In this document: in pieces, positions 21,401 through 32,599 of the stretch
Layout of the letters: every line of letters begins with the position of its first letter
Position numbering within the stretch: position 1 is the first letter of the stretch
From: Mytilus galloprovincialis
Lineage: Eukaryota > Mollusca > Bivalvia > Mytilida > Mytilidae
Length of the DNA stretch: 64,000 bases
Direction of reading: 5' to 3'
NCBI RefSeq assembly: GCF_965363235.1
Contig: NC_134846.1
Span: 1,369,001 to 1,433,000, forward strand
Program-made: the position numbers and the translations under genes
The notes under the pieces: generated by a model
Seen by the model: only the letters and a program-made list of their open reading frames with translations
Told to the model about the DNA's origin: nothing
The model's database searches: none

Positions 21401-24400
21401 TCAAACGAGAAAACTAACAAGCCTTTTAGAACTGATTTTCATAGTTCGTTCTTATGTTGTTCTGTTACGCCACTGTCCCAGGTTAGAGGGAGGATACCAA
21501 CATCCCGCTAACATGTTAAAACCCGCCACATTTTGCATATATGTGGCCGTCCCAAGTCAGGAGGAGCCTTTATTTCAGTGGTTGTCGTTTGTTAATTAAT
21601 GTGTTATATACATGTTAGTTTTTCGATCGTTTGTTTGTACATAACTTAGGAATATTTTTCGTTTATCATTTCGGGGCCTTCTATAGCTGACTATCCGGTA
21701 TGGGCTTTCCTCATTGTTGAAGGTCGTACTGTGGCCGTTTAGCTGTTTAAAATTTCTGTGATGTCATTTTGTCTCTTGTGGAAAGTTGTTTCATTGGCAA
21801 GCATACCACTTTTATATATATACATGTATGTACCGTGCAAACTGACGAACAAACGTAGTAAATGTTTTTTCATCCCCACAAACTCAATTTTCATAAGAGC
21901 TGATAACTTTAAATGAAAATGTTAAACAGGGTCTTGAAAGGGTAAATTTTTCTATGAAAGTTTAAATTTCTATATAAGACTGCTGATCATATTTAGAAGA
22001 CAATCTTAGTACTTGCCGTGCTAAAAAGTTTGTAAAAAAATGGAATAATTGATGTAAAGTTATGTTTAACACCTACAGTGAAATGCTTTAAACTGCATTT
22101 TCCATATCTGTTAGATACTTATTCATGTAAAAATGCCAAATTCTGAAAATCGATGCCAAAAATGACTCTATCATGACATATATCAGCTAGCGTAATATGG
22201 CACCTATGTGTTATAGAAAGCTGACTGTTTTATTTAAAAGGTAATTAAGCTTTTTAAAACTGAGTACGGACTATAAAGTGGCACCTTGCTAAATTTCTTC
22301 AGTAGGAAATGAACTCGAGAATATATCATACAAATTTTCCTACGATATTTCATTAAATAAACTTTTTATTATTTAACTTACATTTTGCCATTCGCATTTC
22401 TTACGACGAACAGAACTACTTCAATCATTCACCTCTCAGTTTCATCTTTTCCTTACTTATTTCAATCCGTTTTAAATATTGTATACTGCCTTAATGATCA
22501 CATATATAATAATAACTGTTTAAATTTGTTTGCTGGGCATTAATTTACCGTAATATACCAATTATGGATTCGGTAATTTCCGCTAAAAAACGAAGTTTAC
22601 CGAATGATCTCATCATTCATAAATCTCATCATACATCAATCTCATCATACAACAAAAAACGTATAATGTTGTGAACACTTAATATAATGTTGTGAGCACT
22701 TAATATAATGTTGTGAGCACTTAATATAATGTTGTGAGCACTTCATATAATGTTGTGAACACTACATATAATGCTGTGAGCACTGCATATAATGCTGTGA
22801 TCACTTCATATAATGTTGTGAGCACTACATATAATGCTGTGATCACTTCATATAATGCTGTGAACACTGCGTATAATGCTGATTATTAACATAAGGCAGT
22901 CGTGGCGTTCCATAAAAATTGGTACTTTAAGGTCGATATATGATATAAAGTTGTATAACTGAAATATATGGTGTTTTTTTTATAAAATAATTTGCTGAAA
23001 TGTACAGTTTAATTGTCATAATGTCTGTTTCAGAAATCGGGAGCGGATACCGACATGAAACAATATTCAGAAAACATATTACATTAAAACTTTATTCATG
23101 CCAGTAATTCAGACAGTCGAATTAAGACAGGCGACCACCAAAGATTGTCCAAAAAGGAAACACATGTAAGAGGGGCTGCAGGGGCGGATCCAGTCATTTT
23201 AAAAGGGGGTTCCAAACATATGTCCCATTCAAATGCATTGATCTGTAAATAAGGGGGGTCCAACCCCCGGAGCCCCTCCCCCTTGGATCCGCCAATAGCT
23301 GGGTGTGGGTTTTTCATATCTTTAATCTTTGAAGTGTAGGGATATTTTCCCTATTCTTTTTTATTTTCTATTCTTTGTAATAAAGAACTCCTTTACTCTC
23401 TTAATGTACTTAATATTGTTGCCTTTTTCTCTATACATTCTGTTTGCTCTATTTTCTCTCTCATTCTTCTCTCTATTCTATAAACCCAGTTACAATATGT
23501 CCAAATCAAAAGCCTCCATAAGATGAAACATTAAAAATAAAACGACCATCAACCTAATTCCAGTAAATTACAATAGTAAACGTTAGCGAGACAGTAAACC
23601 AGCAGCAAAACGCCAAGCATTCGAAGACATTCATGGTTGTAACTGTACGGACATCAAGAGGGCTAGACGGCTTTAATTCGCGGTTAGGTTTTGATATAAA
23701 CTTACCTATCAAGGGTCAGTTGTTCGAGTTGACTCAGATCACAAGCAATATATTCGAGTGAGGAATCTGTAATCCGAGGACACCATGATAGGTCTAAGCA
23801 TCTTAACTTCCGAAGATTTTCGGTAATAAGTTCTATTCCATCGTCTGTTACCTTACTACACCCTGATAAACTAAGAACAGCTAGATTTGGAAGAGAATGT
23901 ACGATATTCACAACCCCATGGTTTGTAACTTCCCAACAAGACTGAAGTCTGAGAACACTGAGAGAATAGCTCTGTTTTGTACTAAAAAAAGCTAAGGCAG
24001 CGTCAGTCACATGATAAGCCTGTATGTTCAGTTCGTAAAGCGCCGGAAGTAGCTGAGCAATAGCCCCAATTGTGTCGTCTGCAACATTTATGCAATCTTT
24101 AATGGATAAGGACACGATTTTGGGGTTAAGACATGACCACATACCCGTTTCTGTTATTTCGTTACATCCGTTCAGTTCTAACTTATAAAGACATGGAATT
24201 TTCTTACACAAAATTTCAAGACCGACATCAGTTATATTAGAATTTCGTAAACATATAAACCTGATTTGCTTTTTGAATATCGCACAATGGTTAATAAAAT
24301 CAGCAATTTCTTCGTCTATTGCGCCAAAAAAGCAAATCGAATCAAAACATCTAATTTGCAAACTCTCATAAAACAATCTTTTAAATTCCTCTGTTTTACC

Positions 24401-24823
24401 AAGATTACGTAGAATAATGACAGGCATTACATTTTCCCAGTACTTTGGATGGTAAAGTATATTTTTCCAAGTGTGACAAACTCGAGACAGCATGCCTCGT
24501 TCTTCAGCAGAAAAATAATAGAAAAACTTCGATAAAAATCGGTCATCCATGAACAATTCGTGGATTGTATCAGGTTGGTGCCGTCCAAAAAGACTTCTGA
24601 TTTTTCGTGCTATGAGTGGCTTTGGGGAACGGATCACACGAGCACTCATCGCAGAACTTCCGTTTGAAACATGTTTATTTATATTAATTGATGTTTCACG
24701 TGTCGTTGAAATTGAAATATGATTTGTTGAGACATGCGTTGTCGTCTGTTGTTGTTCCTTGCTGAATCGTAATCCTCGGATTCCATTCGATAATTCCATG
24801 TATGCTTTTCGAATCGTTGACAT
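15417..24823 (-). CDS. FBXL16: F-box/LRR protein 16-like, three coding exons
   Basis: Coding exons in transcript order are 24823-23706, 17500-17352 and 15565-15417. All junctions are GT-AG; 1118+149+149 nt give 471 aa plus stop (human FBXL16 is about 479 aa). Residues 1-80 are a variable Ser/Thr-rich head. An F-box-like region spans about 88-135 ([20 protein letters not shown], then [15 protein letters not shown]). From about 185 to the end run leucine-rich repeats of the cysteine-containing type. The stretches [43 protein letters not shown] and [14 protein letters not shown] are almost the same as vertebrate FBXL16, as are [14 protein letters not shown] and [13 protein letters not shown]. 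Mammalian FBXL16 is reported to bind PP2A and to work poorly as a classical SCF subunit; whether that holds here is unknown. Intron 1 holds the 3.1 kb foldback element. FBXL16 itself is secure; the nearest paralogue alternative is FBXL14/FBXL20. Confidence 0.93.
15783..15945 (+). mobile_element. Short CAG...CTG MITE (family E) in FBXL16 intron 2
   Basis: It starts CAGAGGTGGATTTAGAGG and ends CTGGATCCGCCACTA. The flanks are GACAT on the left and GGCAT on the right, a 5-bp target duplication with one change. The internal part is the usual GC-rich GGCCC block with a TATAGGGAAT...GAAGCATGACTGGA stretch. The open frames over it (15517-15876 minus, 15680-15871 plus) are repeat sequence. Confidence 0.65.
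16096..16180 (+). repeat. 35-bp tandem repeat, 2.4 copies
   Basis: The unit starts TGTATGCTGAYATCTAGATG and is repeated at 16096, 16131 and (partly) 16166. Each complete later unit contains the perfect palindrome GACATCTAGATGTC. It lies in FBXL16 intron 2. Confidence 0.85.
17135..17230 (+). repeat. 48-bp direct tandem duplication
   Basis: The block starting AATTACTACAAGACAATTAT at 17135 is repeated exactly from 17183. It lies in FBXL16 intron 2, about 120 bp from the exon at 17352-17500. Exact identity suggests a recent duplication. Confidence 0.9.
17784..17921 (+). mobile_element. Family E MITE, right end missing
   Basis: It begins CAGAGGCGGATTTAGAGGGA and contains the family's TTGGTT...CATGACTGGAG...CTTAGGCAGTCAGT. 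The usual ATCCGCCACTG right end is absent, so the copy is truncated or decayed. It lies in FBXL16 intron 1. Confidence 0.55.
19090..19420 (+). repeat. Diverged copy of repeat family L
   Basis: It shows the family order: GTGTGATTACCAAAGACAAC, TAAGTCACCGTATGGCCTTC, AACAAGCCCATACC, AAAACAATTCAAAGGAGAAA, then ACAGGCTCCTGACTTAGGAC. The sequence is more diverged than the copy at 63613-64000. Confidence 0.6.
19834..22914. mobile_element. 3.1 kb foldback element with ~0.48 kb inverted arms
   Basis: The left arm (19834-20316) and right arm (22453-22914) are near-perfect reverse complements. They begin TATGGAACGCCACGACTGCC at the outside and end with TTACTTATTTCAATCC at the inner edge. Each arm carries a subterminal array of 21-bp units of the type CAGCATTATATGAAGTGATCA; I count 11 units on the left and 10 on the right, which explains the 21-bp length difference. 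The 2.1 kb middle has no long frame. It contains an internal direct duplication (about 20480-20700 and 20780-21110) and a pair of family L copies (21238-21810). It is a non-autonomous foldback or long-TIR DNA transposon in FBXL16 intron 1. Confidence 0.8.
21238..21810. repeat. Two family L copies in opposite orientation
   Basis: A plus-oriented 5' part (21238-21420: GAAGATGTGGTATGATTGCC ... CATACCGCATAGTCAGC ... ACAATTCAAACGAGAAAACT) is followed by a nearly full minus-oriented copy (about 21434-21810: AGTTCGTTCTTATGTTGTTC ... CAAGCATACCACTT). They lie in the loop of the foldback element. Confidence 0.65.
23179..23297 (+). mobile_element. Family F MITE (CAGGGGCGGATCCAG ends)
   Basis: It begins CAGGGGCGGATCCAGTC and ends TTGGATCCGCCAAT, giving an inverted GGCGGATCC at each end. 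The middle has the family's GGGGGTTCCAA and CCCATTCAAATGCATTGATC. It lies in FBXL16 intron 1, about 400 bp downstream of exon 1. The open frame at 23096-23317 is this repeat. Confidence 0.65.
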
Positions 24824-25754
24824 TTTGAATTTAATTTCCGATTGAATATAAATAAGAAATTAACATTTGCTGTCATTATTCCATATTCATAGATTCTGCC
24901 AATACAAATTAACCAATCAATGGTTATTTATAAGTCCATTTTGTAGGAAACAGATATTATAAAATCATTACTCACGGACGAAAATAGATGAAAACTGATA
25001 AGGTTCTATAAAAGTCAGAATAAACAATTTTCCAATCATTACTCCACTGTAAGAAGAATTCCTTATTTTCGAACGTGAAGTCTTTGTTCCAGTATAATTG
25101 ACGACTTGGATCGCTTCACTTGAAGCAAGCGTGGGATCGATGTTCAAAACTCGATGGATCAATATTCTAATGGATGATGGTTATATTAGCCATGAAGGAT
25201 GCATTACTATATGAATAAAAGAAGCTGTGGGGGTTAACTCAACAAGACAGTAATCAACTGAAGCAAGTTAACCAAAATAAGACATTTATATTCAATAATG
25301 TTATTTTATTACTATACGATTTTAATTCCCCAACTCATAATTTGAAAAGGATAAATCTTATCTTTATTTAATTTATCTTTAATAAAGCAAGTGCTCAAAA
25401 GTCAAAATAATTTATTAAATCGAATGAAAAACAAAGAATAATCCTCATTCTTTTTTACTTTTTCTAATTAAGTAGATAAGACAAGAAATTTATATAAGGT
25501 CCACACAATTTTCTTGGCAACGCCTCAGCCCTGTATTCGAATAATTGTATATCTGGAATCTATTTTATTCGGGATGAAAATTATGATACAGGCGAATTTC
25601 GCCTAATACGTCAGTACGAAGTACGTTCATTTTCTATCTTCTTTTTTTGCGCTGATCGCAAATAAATCATCTTTTTATTCGTTGTACGTAATTGTAAGCC
25701 AAAATATCTCATTTAAAAGACATAGAAGTCCTTATCTAAAAACTTTAGTTTAAC

Positions 25755-26085
25755 CCGGCCATAGATGTAACCTTTAAAATGATTTTCGGCTTTTATTTAA
25801 GAATTTAATGCTTCTTTTTGTAAATTCATTGGGGTGTTAAAGCGTTGACCGAAATACATTTTGTATGAAGCGCGGAAGCGCTTCATTCTATAAATGATAA
25901 AAAATGTGCGCACGGTCAACGCTTTTACACCCCTTTGAAATTACAAAAAGAAGCATTCAAAACTTATAATTCCGTGACATTTTTCTAGCTAGGATCATGA
26001 AAACACTATTTCTATCAAGTGTTTCTTTAGGTTACCTCTGCACTTGTGGGACCTTGTGTCAGTCATCATGGATGTTACATTTCAT
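25755..26085. mobile_element. Inverted-repeat element (MITE-like)
   Basis: ATGCTTCTTTTTGTAAATTC, then GGGGTGTTAAAGCGTTGACCG (about 25808-25853), is mirrored by CGGTCAACGCTTTTACACCCC and GAAATTACAAAAAGAAGCAT (about 25914-25955). The middle holds a smaller hairpin, GAAGCGCGGAAGCGCTTC. Weaker similarity (GATGTAACNTTT / GGATGTTACATTTC) suggests the outer limits near 25755 and 26085. No TSD is clear. Confidence 0.5.
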
Positions 26086-26897
26086 TGTGTAATGAATGTC
26101 AGTTTCAGAAGGACGCGAGATTGCTGTTAGCCTATCAAAATAACGTATCATAATGAAACATATGTGTACGAAAAGTAATTATTTCTCTATATTGCATACG
26201 CGTTTTGTTAACATTTATCCTATAATCGGCTAACTATCGTACAAAGAACAAAATATTCAAATAAATTTGTGCTTGTACAAATAAAGTTCCCAATCCATGT
26301 TGAACAAGCGGAGTGGATTTCTTTCATTAAGGTGTCCTTTTCGCGGCTTTGAAAATTTTAGACTGGGATCCCGCTATATATAATCACCTTGTTCTATAAA
26401 TATGCACATTTATCTAGGCAGGCGAACAAGTCTATGAAAATGTGGTCAATGATTTAAATGTCAATGACTAAGATCAACTTTTAATTCAAGTAATGAGTGT
26501 AAATTTCAGGATTAAAACAATAAATGTACATTGTCGGAAAATATAAAATGTATAGTTATGTTGTAATTATAGAAGATATGATACGATACGATATTTTTAT
26601 TCCAATTATAGGGCCCATGAAGAGCAAAGTAATTTATTACAATGATTTTTATAATTGTTATAATAATGTTGACATAAACCATAAATGTGAATTTAACTAT
26701 TTCAATTTTAAATGTTAATCACATGCAGCCAGATCAGAGCCAATACACATAATAAAGGCATAACACTATATCTATTATTATAAACAGGCAAATAAAACAA
26801 TATCTATACTATATTTATAGTTTTCTCAGTTCCAAACATGTTGTATATGTATTTGTTCCCGTTAAAAATTACGTAATGAAGCAACATAAATTTGTAC

Positions 26898-27085
26898 AAA
26901 TAAACTCATCATAGATACCAGGATTGAAATTTTTATCTACACCAGACGCGCGTTTCGTCTACAAAAGACTCACCAGTGACGCTCGAATCCAAAGAAGGTT
27001 AAAAAGGTCAAATAAATACGAAATTTAAGAGCATTGAGGACCAAAATTCCTAAATGTTTTGCCAAATACAGCTTAGTTATCTATT
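26898..27085 (+). repeat. Family A repeat copy
   Basis: It carries AAACTCATCATAGATACCAG, CCAGACGCGCGTTTCGTCTA, CAAAAGACTCACCAGTGACG and GAGCATTGAGGACCAAAATT in family order. The central block is the least decayed of the copies in this window. Confidence 0.65.
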
Positions 27086-27404
27086 CATGAGGTATTTCAA
27101 AAATTCTCGCTTCCACTTATTGCACCTAAATGTTTATTGCAAAACACTTGGCCGTTATTAATTTCACTTAACATATACTATTACCAGAGACATATATATA
27201 CATGTCTCTGCTATTACATTTCATTGTATTTGATGATGTAAACATTTTTTTCTGAACGTGTGTACCAATCTTTTATCGATTCTGTAACCTTATCATATAT
27301 ACATGTATATCTAAATGTCTGGTAAAGGTCGTGTATACATAATATCGTATATCAATCATTTATCTGATGTCCAAAGTTCCAACTAGATTAAACTATAGAT
27401 TTCG

Positions 27405-27438
27405 GATTTCGTTATACTACATGCAGTATAACGAAATC
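27405..27438. repeat. Perfect 14-bp hairpin with 6-bp loop
   Basis: GATTTCGTTATACT (27405-27418) is followed by ACATGC and then by its exact reverse complement AGTATAACGAAATC. Outer ATAGAT/ATCTAT pairs (27395 and 27451) extend the symmetry. Function unknown; it may be a decayed MITE core. Confidence 0.7.
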
Positions 27439-28585
27439 AAAGAATCTCAGATCTATATTTTTAAAAAATTAAATTAGAATAAGATTTGATCTTTTCATAC
27501 ACTGAAAAAGAGTCGTGCTCAGAGATTAAACACTTACATTATAAGCTACAAGTAAACACGAGTCTAAACACATTGTACTGAGACCCGTTCAGACCAAAAC
27601 ATGTAAAACAAAATGTGCACAAAAGATGTGTTTAAAACACCATTTATACAGTGTAGTTTTAACTGAGAATTATTTAAAGAACTTCACAAAAAAACTTACG
27701 ACTAAGATTGATCTTAAGTCATGAACAAATCAGTATACTTACAATAAATGTTGTGAAATCGACTCCTGAGCAGTCCTTCAACTTTGAAAATGTATTTGTT
27801 TGATATTCTTTATTGAAAGCACTTTACGTCCATATGGGCCAATCAGGACTAATCCGATATTAAAAGGTTATGGAATTAAGATTGTCTTTGGAAATAAGAT
27901 TATGTTGGATGCATGTATGGTGCCTTGTTATAGTCCATCAAATATAAGTGCAAATCTAAACTGTAGGTTGGCCATGGCAGATCGAGTGGGGAGATTTTGA
28001 TTGTCACTGGAAACAACAGTGTGTTGGATCAAGAGTTGTAACACGATATCTTCAACTTATATAGTGAGACTCTCACTTCATCAAGTTCATGTGACTTCGT
28101 ATTTAAATCCGAATTTTTATAAAACAGTCCAAATTATGGTTATGGTTTTCACCCTGATGGCCCAGTTTCGATTGCCGGCATCAGAGCATTATTATTCATG
28201 TAAACATAGTATTTGCTATAAAAGATTATACCCCCTCTCTTGGGACCTTATTTGACTGTTATTCTATCATAAAAGTAATGTATTCTATAAAAACAGACTG
28301 TAATTCGATTCATCAGACTCCTGTAAATTTGTCAAACCATTTATTTAACTCACTCGTTAGACCAATATAAACTTATAACAGTGAAATATTGTATATGGAT
28401 GCATATATTCATCCTTTTATAAAGCTTCAATTAAAGGAGATAAAACTAATAAACAAGTGGATACTCTTAATTTCATTGACAAAAGTCCACCTGATAAAGT
28501 ACTAAATAAATTTAATAAGTTAACTTTAGGAGTAAAAAAATGCTCTTGTAATATAGCTGCTCGATCTGAATTAGGTAGCTACCCT

Positions 28586-30949
28586 CAGGGGCGGATCAAG
28601 CCATTTAAAAAAAGGGGGTCCCAACCCAGAGTAACCAGGTGCTCCGCAGGGCGCAGCTTTATACGACCGCAGAGGTCGAACCCTGAACAGTTGGGGCAAG
28701 TATGGACAAAACATTCAAGCGTGATACAGCTCTCAATTTGGATTGTGATCAAATTTTTGACATTACATGTTTTTTTTTTACACAAAACATATGTCAAGAT
28801 TTTACAAATCAATTAAAGATTTCTTCTTCAAACTTTTTAAATCTAAAATTAAATAGTTGACACAGCATAGGTTTCTGACACAGAATGAATGTGGTCTAAT
28901 GAACTTAAAAGTTTTTTTTGCCTTTGAGCAATTCACTATGCTGTTGAATATTAATCCTCTCAAAAAAATGTTTGAAGAAATTTTCTTTTTATTTATGAAA
29001 TCTGAAATGAGAAAAATTTAACCCCCCCCCTTTTTTATCAATTCAAATTTCTAATGGAGTTTGCAACAATAACTACTCTTTTAAATACATCATAAAATAT
29101 TAAAATGTAAAATAAAGTGCTTGTTATTACTGAATGGTAAAGATTGGTTGGTAGTAAAAGTGAATATACATTGTTTATTGTATAAAACAATAAAAAAACT
29201 TCATCAGCAACATTTTATATTGGCAAATTTCCAATGAAGTTATTTACATAAAGTTATTGGCAAATAAAAATAGAAAATGACATCATAGTCATGTCTGGCA
29301 AATGTCCAACATACATTATCTAAAAACATTTTAGATAAGATAAGGAAAAAAGGCTTCATCAGCAACATTTTATATTGGCAAATTTCCAATGAAGTTATTT
29401 ACATAAAGTTATTGGCAAATAAAAATAGAAAATGACATCATAGTCATGTCTGGCAAATTTCCAACATGTATTATCAACTACTATTCTATACAAAGAAAGA
29501 TAACTCCAATTGAAAATTAATTGCTATTGCACAATATTGTGCAATTAGATATTTCTTGCTATTGTGCAATACTGTGCAATTGAAAATTTCTTGCTATTGC
29601 ACAATACTTGATAAGGAATCCTGATTTTGACCAACTTGAAAACTGGGCCCATAATCAAAAATAAAAGTACATATTTAGATAAAGCATATCAAATAAGCCC
29701 AAGAATTTATTTTTTGTTAAAATCAAACTTAGTTTAATTTTGGACCCTTTGGACCTTAATGTAGACCAATTTGAAAACTGGACCAAAAATTAAGAATCTA
29801 CATACACAGTTAGATTTGGCATATCAAAGAACCAATTAATTCAATTTTTGATGAAATCAAACAAAGTTTAATTTTGGACCCCCATTTGGACCAACTTGAA
29901 AACTAGGCCAATAATTAAAAATCTAAGTACATTTTTAAATTCAGCAATATATCAAAGAACCCCAAGGATTCAATTTTTGTTAAAATCAAACTAAGTTTAA
30001 TTTTGGACCCTTTGGACCTTAATGTAGACCAATTTGAAAACGGGACCAAAAGTTAAGAATCTACATACACAGTTAGATTCGGCATATCAAAGAACCCCAA
30101 TTATTCAATTTTTGATGAAATCAAACAAAGTTTAATTTTGGACCCTTTGGGCCCTTTATTCCTAAACTGTTGGGACCAAAACTCCCAAAATCAATACCAA
30201 CCTTCCTTTTATGGTCATAAACCTTGTGTTTAAATTTCATAGATTTCTATTTACTTATACTAAAGTTATGGTGCGAAAACCAAGAAAAATGCTTATTTGG
30301 GTCCCTTTTTGGCCCCTAATTCCTAAACTGTTGTGACCAAAACTCCCAAAATCAATACCAACCTTCCTTTTGTGGTCATAAACATTGTGTTCAAATTTCA
30401 TTGATTTCTATTTACTTAAACTAAAGTTATTGTGCGAAAACCAAGAATAATGCTTATTTGGGCCCTTTTTTGGCCCCTAATTCCTAAACTGTTGGAACCA
30501 AAACTCCCAAAATCAATCCCAACCTTTATTTTGTGGTCATAAACCTTGTGTCAAAATTTCATAGATTTCTATAAACTTAAACTAAAGTTATAGTGCGAAA
30601 ACCAAGAAAATGCTTATTTGGGCCCTTTTTGGCCCCTAATTCCTAAAATGTTGGGACCAAAACTCCCAAAATCAATCCCAACCTTCCTTTTGTGGTCATA
30701 AACCTTGTGTTAAAATTTCATAGATTTCTATTCACTTTTACTAAAGTTAGAGTGCGAAAACTAAAAGTATTCGGACGACGACGACGACGACGCCAACGTG
30801 ATAGCAATATACGACGAAAAATTTTTCAAATTTTGCGGTCGTATAAAAAGGGGGGGGGGGGGGGTCCAACTATATGCTCCCATTCAAATGCATTGATCTT
30901 CCAAAAAAAAGGAGGGTTCCAACCCCCGGACCCCCTGGATCCACCAATG
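28586..30949 (+). mobile_element. Family F MITE carrying an inserted family C element
   Basis: The ends are CAGGGGCGGATCAAGCCATT and CTGGATCCACCAATG. TACCCT flanks both sides (28580-28585 and 30950-30955). The F sequence breaks off after CCAACCCAGAGTAA and resumes with a G run and CCAACTATATGCTCCCATTC. The uninterrupted copy at 32891-33034 has these two joined, proving the later insertion of C. Confidence 0.7.
28633..30845 (+). mobile_element. Family C repeat element, copy 2 (longest)
   Basis: It starts CCAGGTGCTCCGCAGGGCGC then AGCTTTATACGACCGC, and ends GCGGTCGTATAAA, so TTTATACGACCGC is inverted between the ends. The core contains a 155-bp duplication (29199-29353 repeated from 29354), palindromic TTGCACAATATTGTGCAA units near 29530, and at least four ~150-bp repeats beginning GGCCCCTAATTCCTAAAMTG. 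A run of GACGACGAC precedes the right end. Confidence 0.7.
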
Positions 30950-31100
30950 TACCCTATTGATTGCTTTATAAAAAGACAAACTCTTCTTGTTCATGATAGA
31001 CTTTTAAGGGAAGAAACTAGCCCCTTACTAAAAGAAACACCAAATTTGACAAAAACTTTACATAATGCAGGTATTTATTCTTGGTATACTCCTATGTAAA

Positions 31101-32269
31101 TCATGTCAGATTTCAAAATGATTTAGAAATTGTTAATGTAAAAAAAAAATGAACAATTAAGAAAAGAATGTTTAAATGAAAATAAATACAAAACCATATT
31201 AAAACATATCTTCAATCCTGAAATAAAACAGGATACTTGCAAATTAGGCTCCTTTTTAAAAAAAGTCACCAAGACTGAAGACACTGGAGTCCTTGATATA
31301 ATTTGAATCTCTTATATATATATATATATATATATATTGATTTAAAGAAAGACAAGGATTATAGTTCAAAGTGTCTGCATTGTTTAATATATGTAAACTG
31401 TATATTATGTATCATGTTTTAAGCCATTCACTCCATTATGTCATATTTCCAGCTTCCTTATGATTTATCAATGAACCAGAGTTCGCGAAAAGATGTGGTC
31501 CTCAGGATTTTACCACCAAAATTGTGTATAGGACTGACACAATTTTAGTATTTTTCAATAGAATTAATAGTGAGGACCATCAAATTTTCTTCAAGGACCA
31601 CCAGGGAAAAAAAGATTTTGTGAACTCTGATGAACAATGTTTGCTATTGGACGTTAAGTATATGCATGTTTGTCATTTGCTAATTGTTACATTGTATTTT
31701 GTATATTTCTCCATTTTTTCAAAATGTATCTTTTTAAAGTAATTTATTTGATTGTAAGTAGGGTGGCGGCCCAATTAGGTAAAATTATAGGTAATGTATT
31801 CTAAATCTATTTCAGAAAACCAAATACCGCTGGTTTCGGAAACTATTATTCTGGCATAAAACTTTTGGGTACTGATTCAAAGCTGCAACTCTAACTTACT
31901 TTTTCAGGTCAACCACACACATATCGGTATTCCTTTGCTTTTCAATCCAATTTTGCAGATTCCCATTGTGCACCTCCTGTTATTCTGGGGTAGCCCAATT
32001 CAAAAACATGAACTCTGCCCTCTCATATCATTAGGGATCACATCCCAATCTGCATGGCCTCGTAAACCAGTGCATGAATCCAAACAAACTTTCCAATTCT
32101 TTAGACATAATGTTATTGTGCAATTCCTATTTGACTTTTTTTATCAGAATGATTTCTGAGGTTTCCCATAACAAAACAAGAATTTTGTTTTTAAAGTGGT
32201 GTCAAGTTGGTAAAGTGAGCAATGAGTATTAATTTGGATAATCTGTTTACAGTACTACACAGTGGCAGA
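31101..32269. other. Gene-free stretch with a TA microsatellite
   Basis: It contains a (TA)n run at 31312-31338. The open frames at 31524-31742 and 31935-32159 show no domain, signal or conserved motif that I recognise and lack supporting splice structure. Nothing else stands out. Confidence 0.4.
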
Positions 32270-32412
32270 TCAAAAAATTTTCATAAGTGGGGGCCCACTG
32301 ACTGACCTAAGAGGGGGCCCGCTCCAGACATGCTTCAGTGATTCCCTATATAAGCAACCAATTTTTTCCCAACAAGGGGGGCCCGCCCCCTCCCCCCCTA
32401 AATCCGCCTCTG
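32270..32412 (-). mobile_element. Family E MITE with perfect 5-bp target duplication
   Basis: In plus-strand terms it runs from CAGTGGCAGATC to AAATCCGCCTCTG. CTACA flanks both ends (32265-32269 and 32413-32417). Its orientation is opposite to the 35198 copy. Confidence 0.75.
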
Positions 32413-32599
32413 CTACATTTTTAATGTTTTGGTAGGGAACTTACTCACCAAAACAAATCCATTAAGTTACTTGATTTTTCCAGAGCATTAAATTAATGCT
32501 GTTGCATTTTAAGGCAAAGAGGTCAAATTGGAGCAACTATAAGGTCTTTCTTTATTCATAAACTTGACTTCTTTGGATACATTTCTCCAGGCAAGACTG

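Larger units (their letters stand above)
24824..28364. other. Upstream region of FBXL16, no further gene seen
   Basis: The 5' UTR and promoter of FBXL16 must lie at its left side, but no TATA box or start site is convincing. The short open frame at 24968-25162 (minus) has no recognised feature. Other contents are listed separately: an inverted-repeat element at 25755-26085, a family A copy at 26898-27085 and a hairpin at 27405-27438. The remainder is AT-rich and unassigned. Confidence 0.4.
28365..31100 (+). mobile_element. LINE fragment split by nested insertions
   Basis: The left part (to 28585) reads in frame through KFNKLTLGVKKCSC and RSELGSYP. The right part (from 30950) reads YPIDCFIKRQTLLVHDRLL, then LTKTLHNAGIYSWY. 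This resembles the region after the reverse transcriptase domain in invertebrate non-LTR elements (typical pattern: LGVKK...GELGRYPL...). Without the F insertion and one copy of its TACCCT duplication, the two parts are in the same frame, so they were one sequence. It is only a fragment: no RT core or endonuclease is visible. The LINE clade cannot be named. Confidence 0.55.

Noticed and set aside
28585-28816. Open frames resembling those at 48451-48741
   Set aside because: The similarity is real, but it comes from the shared left end of repeat family C, not from a protein family.
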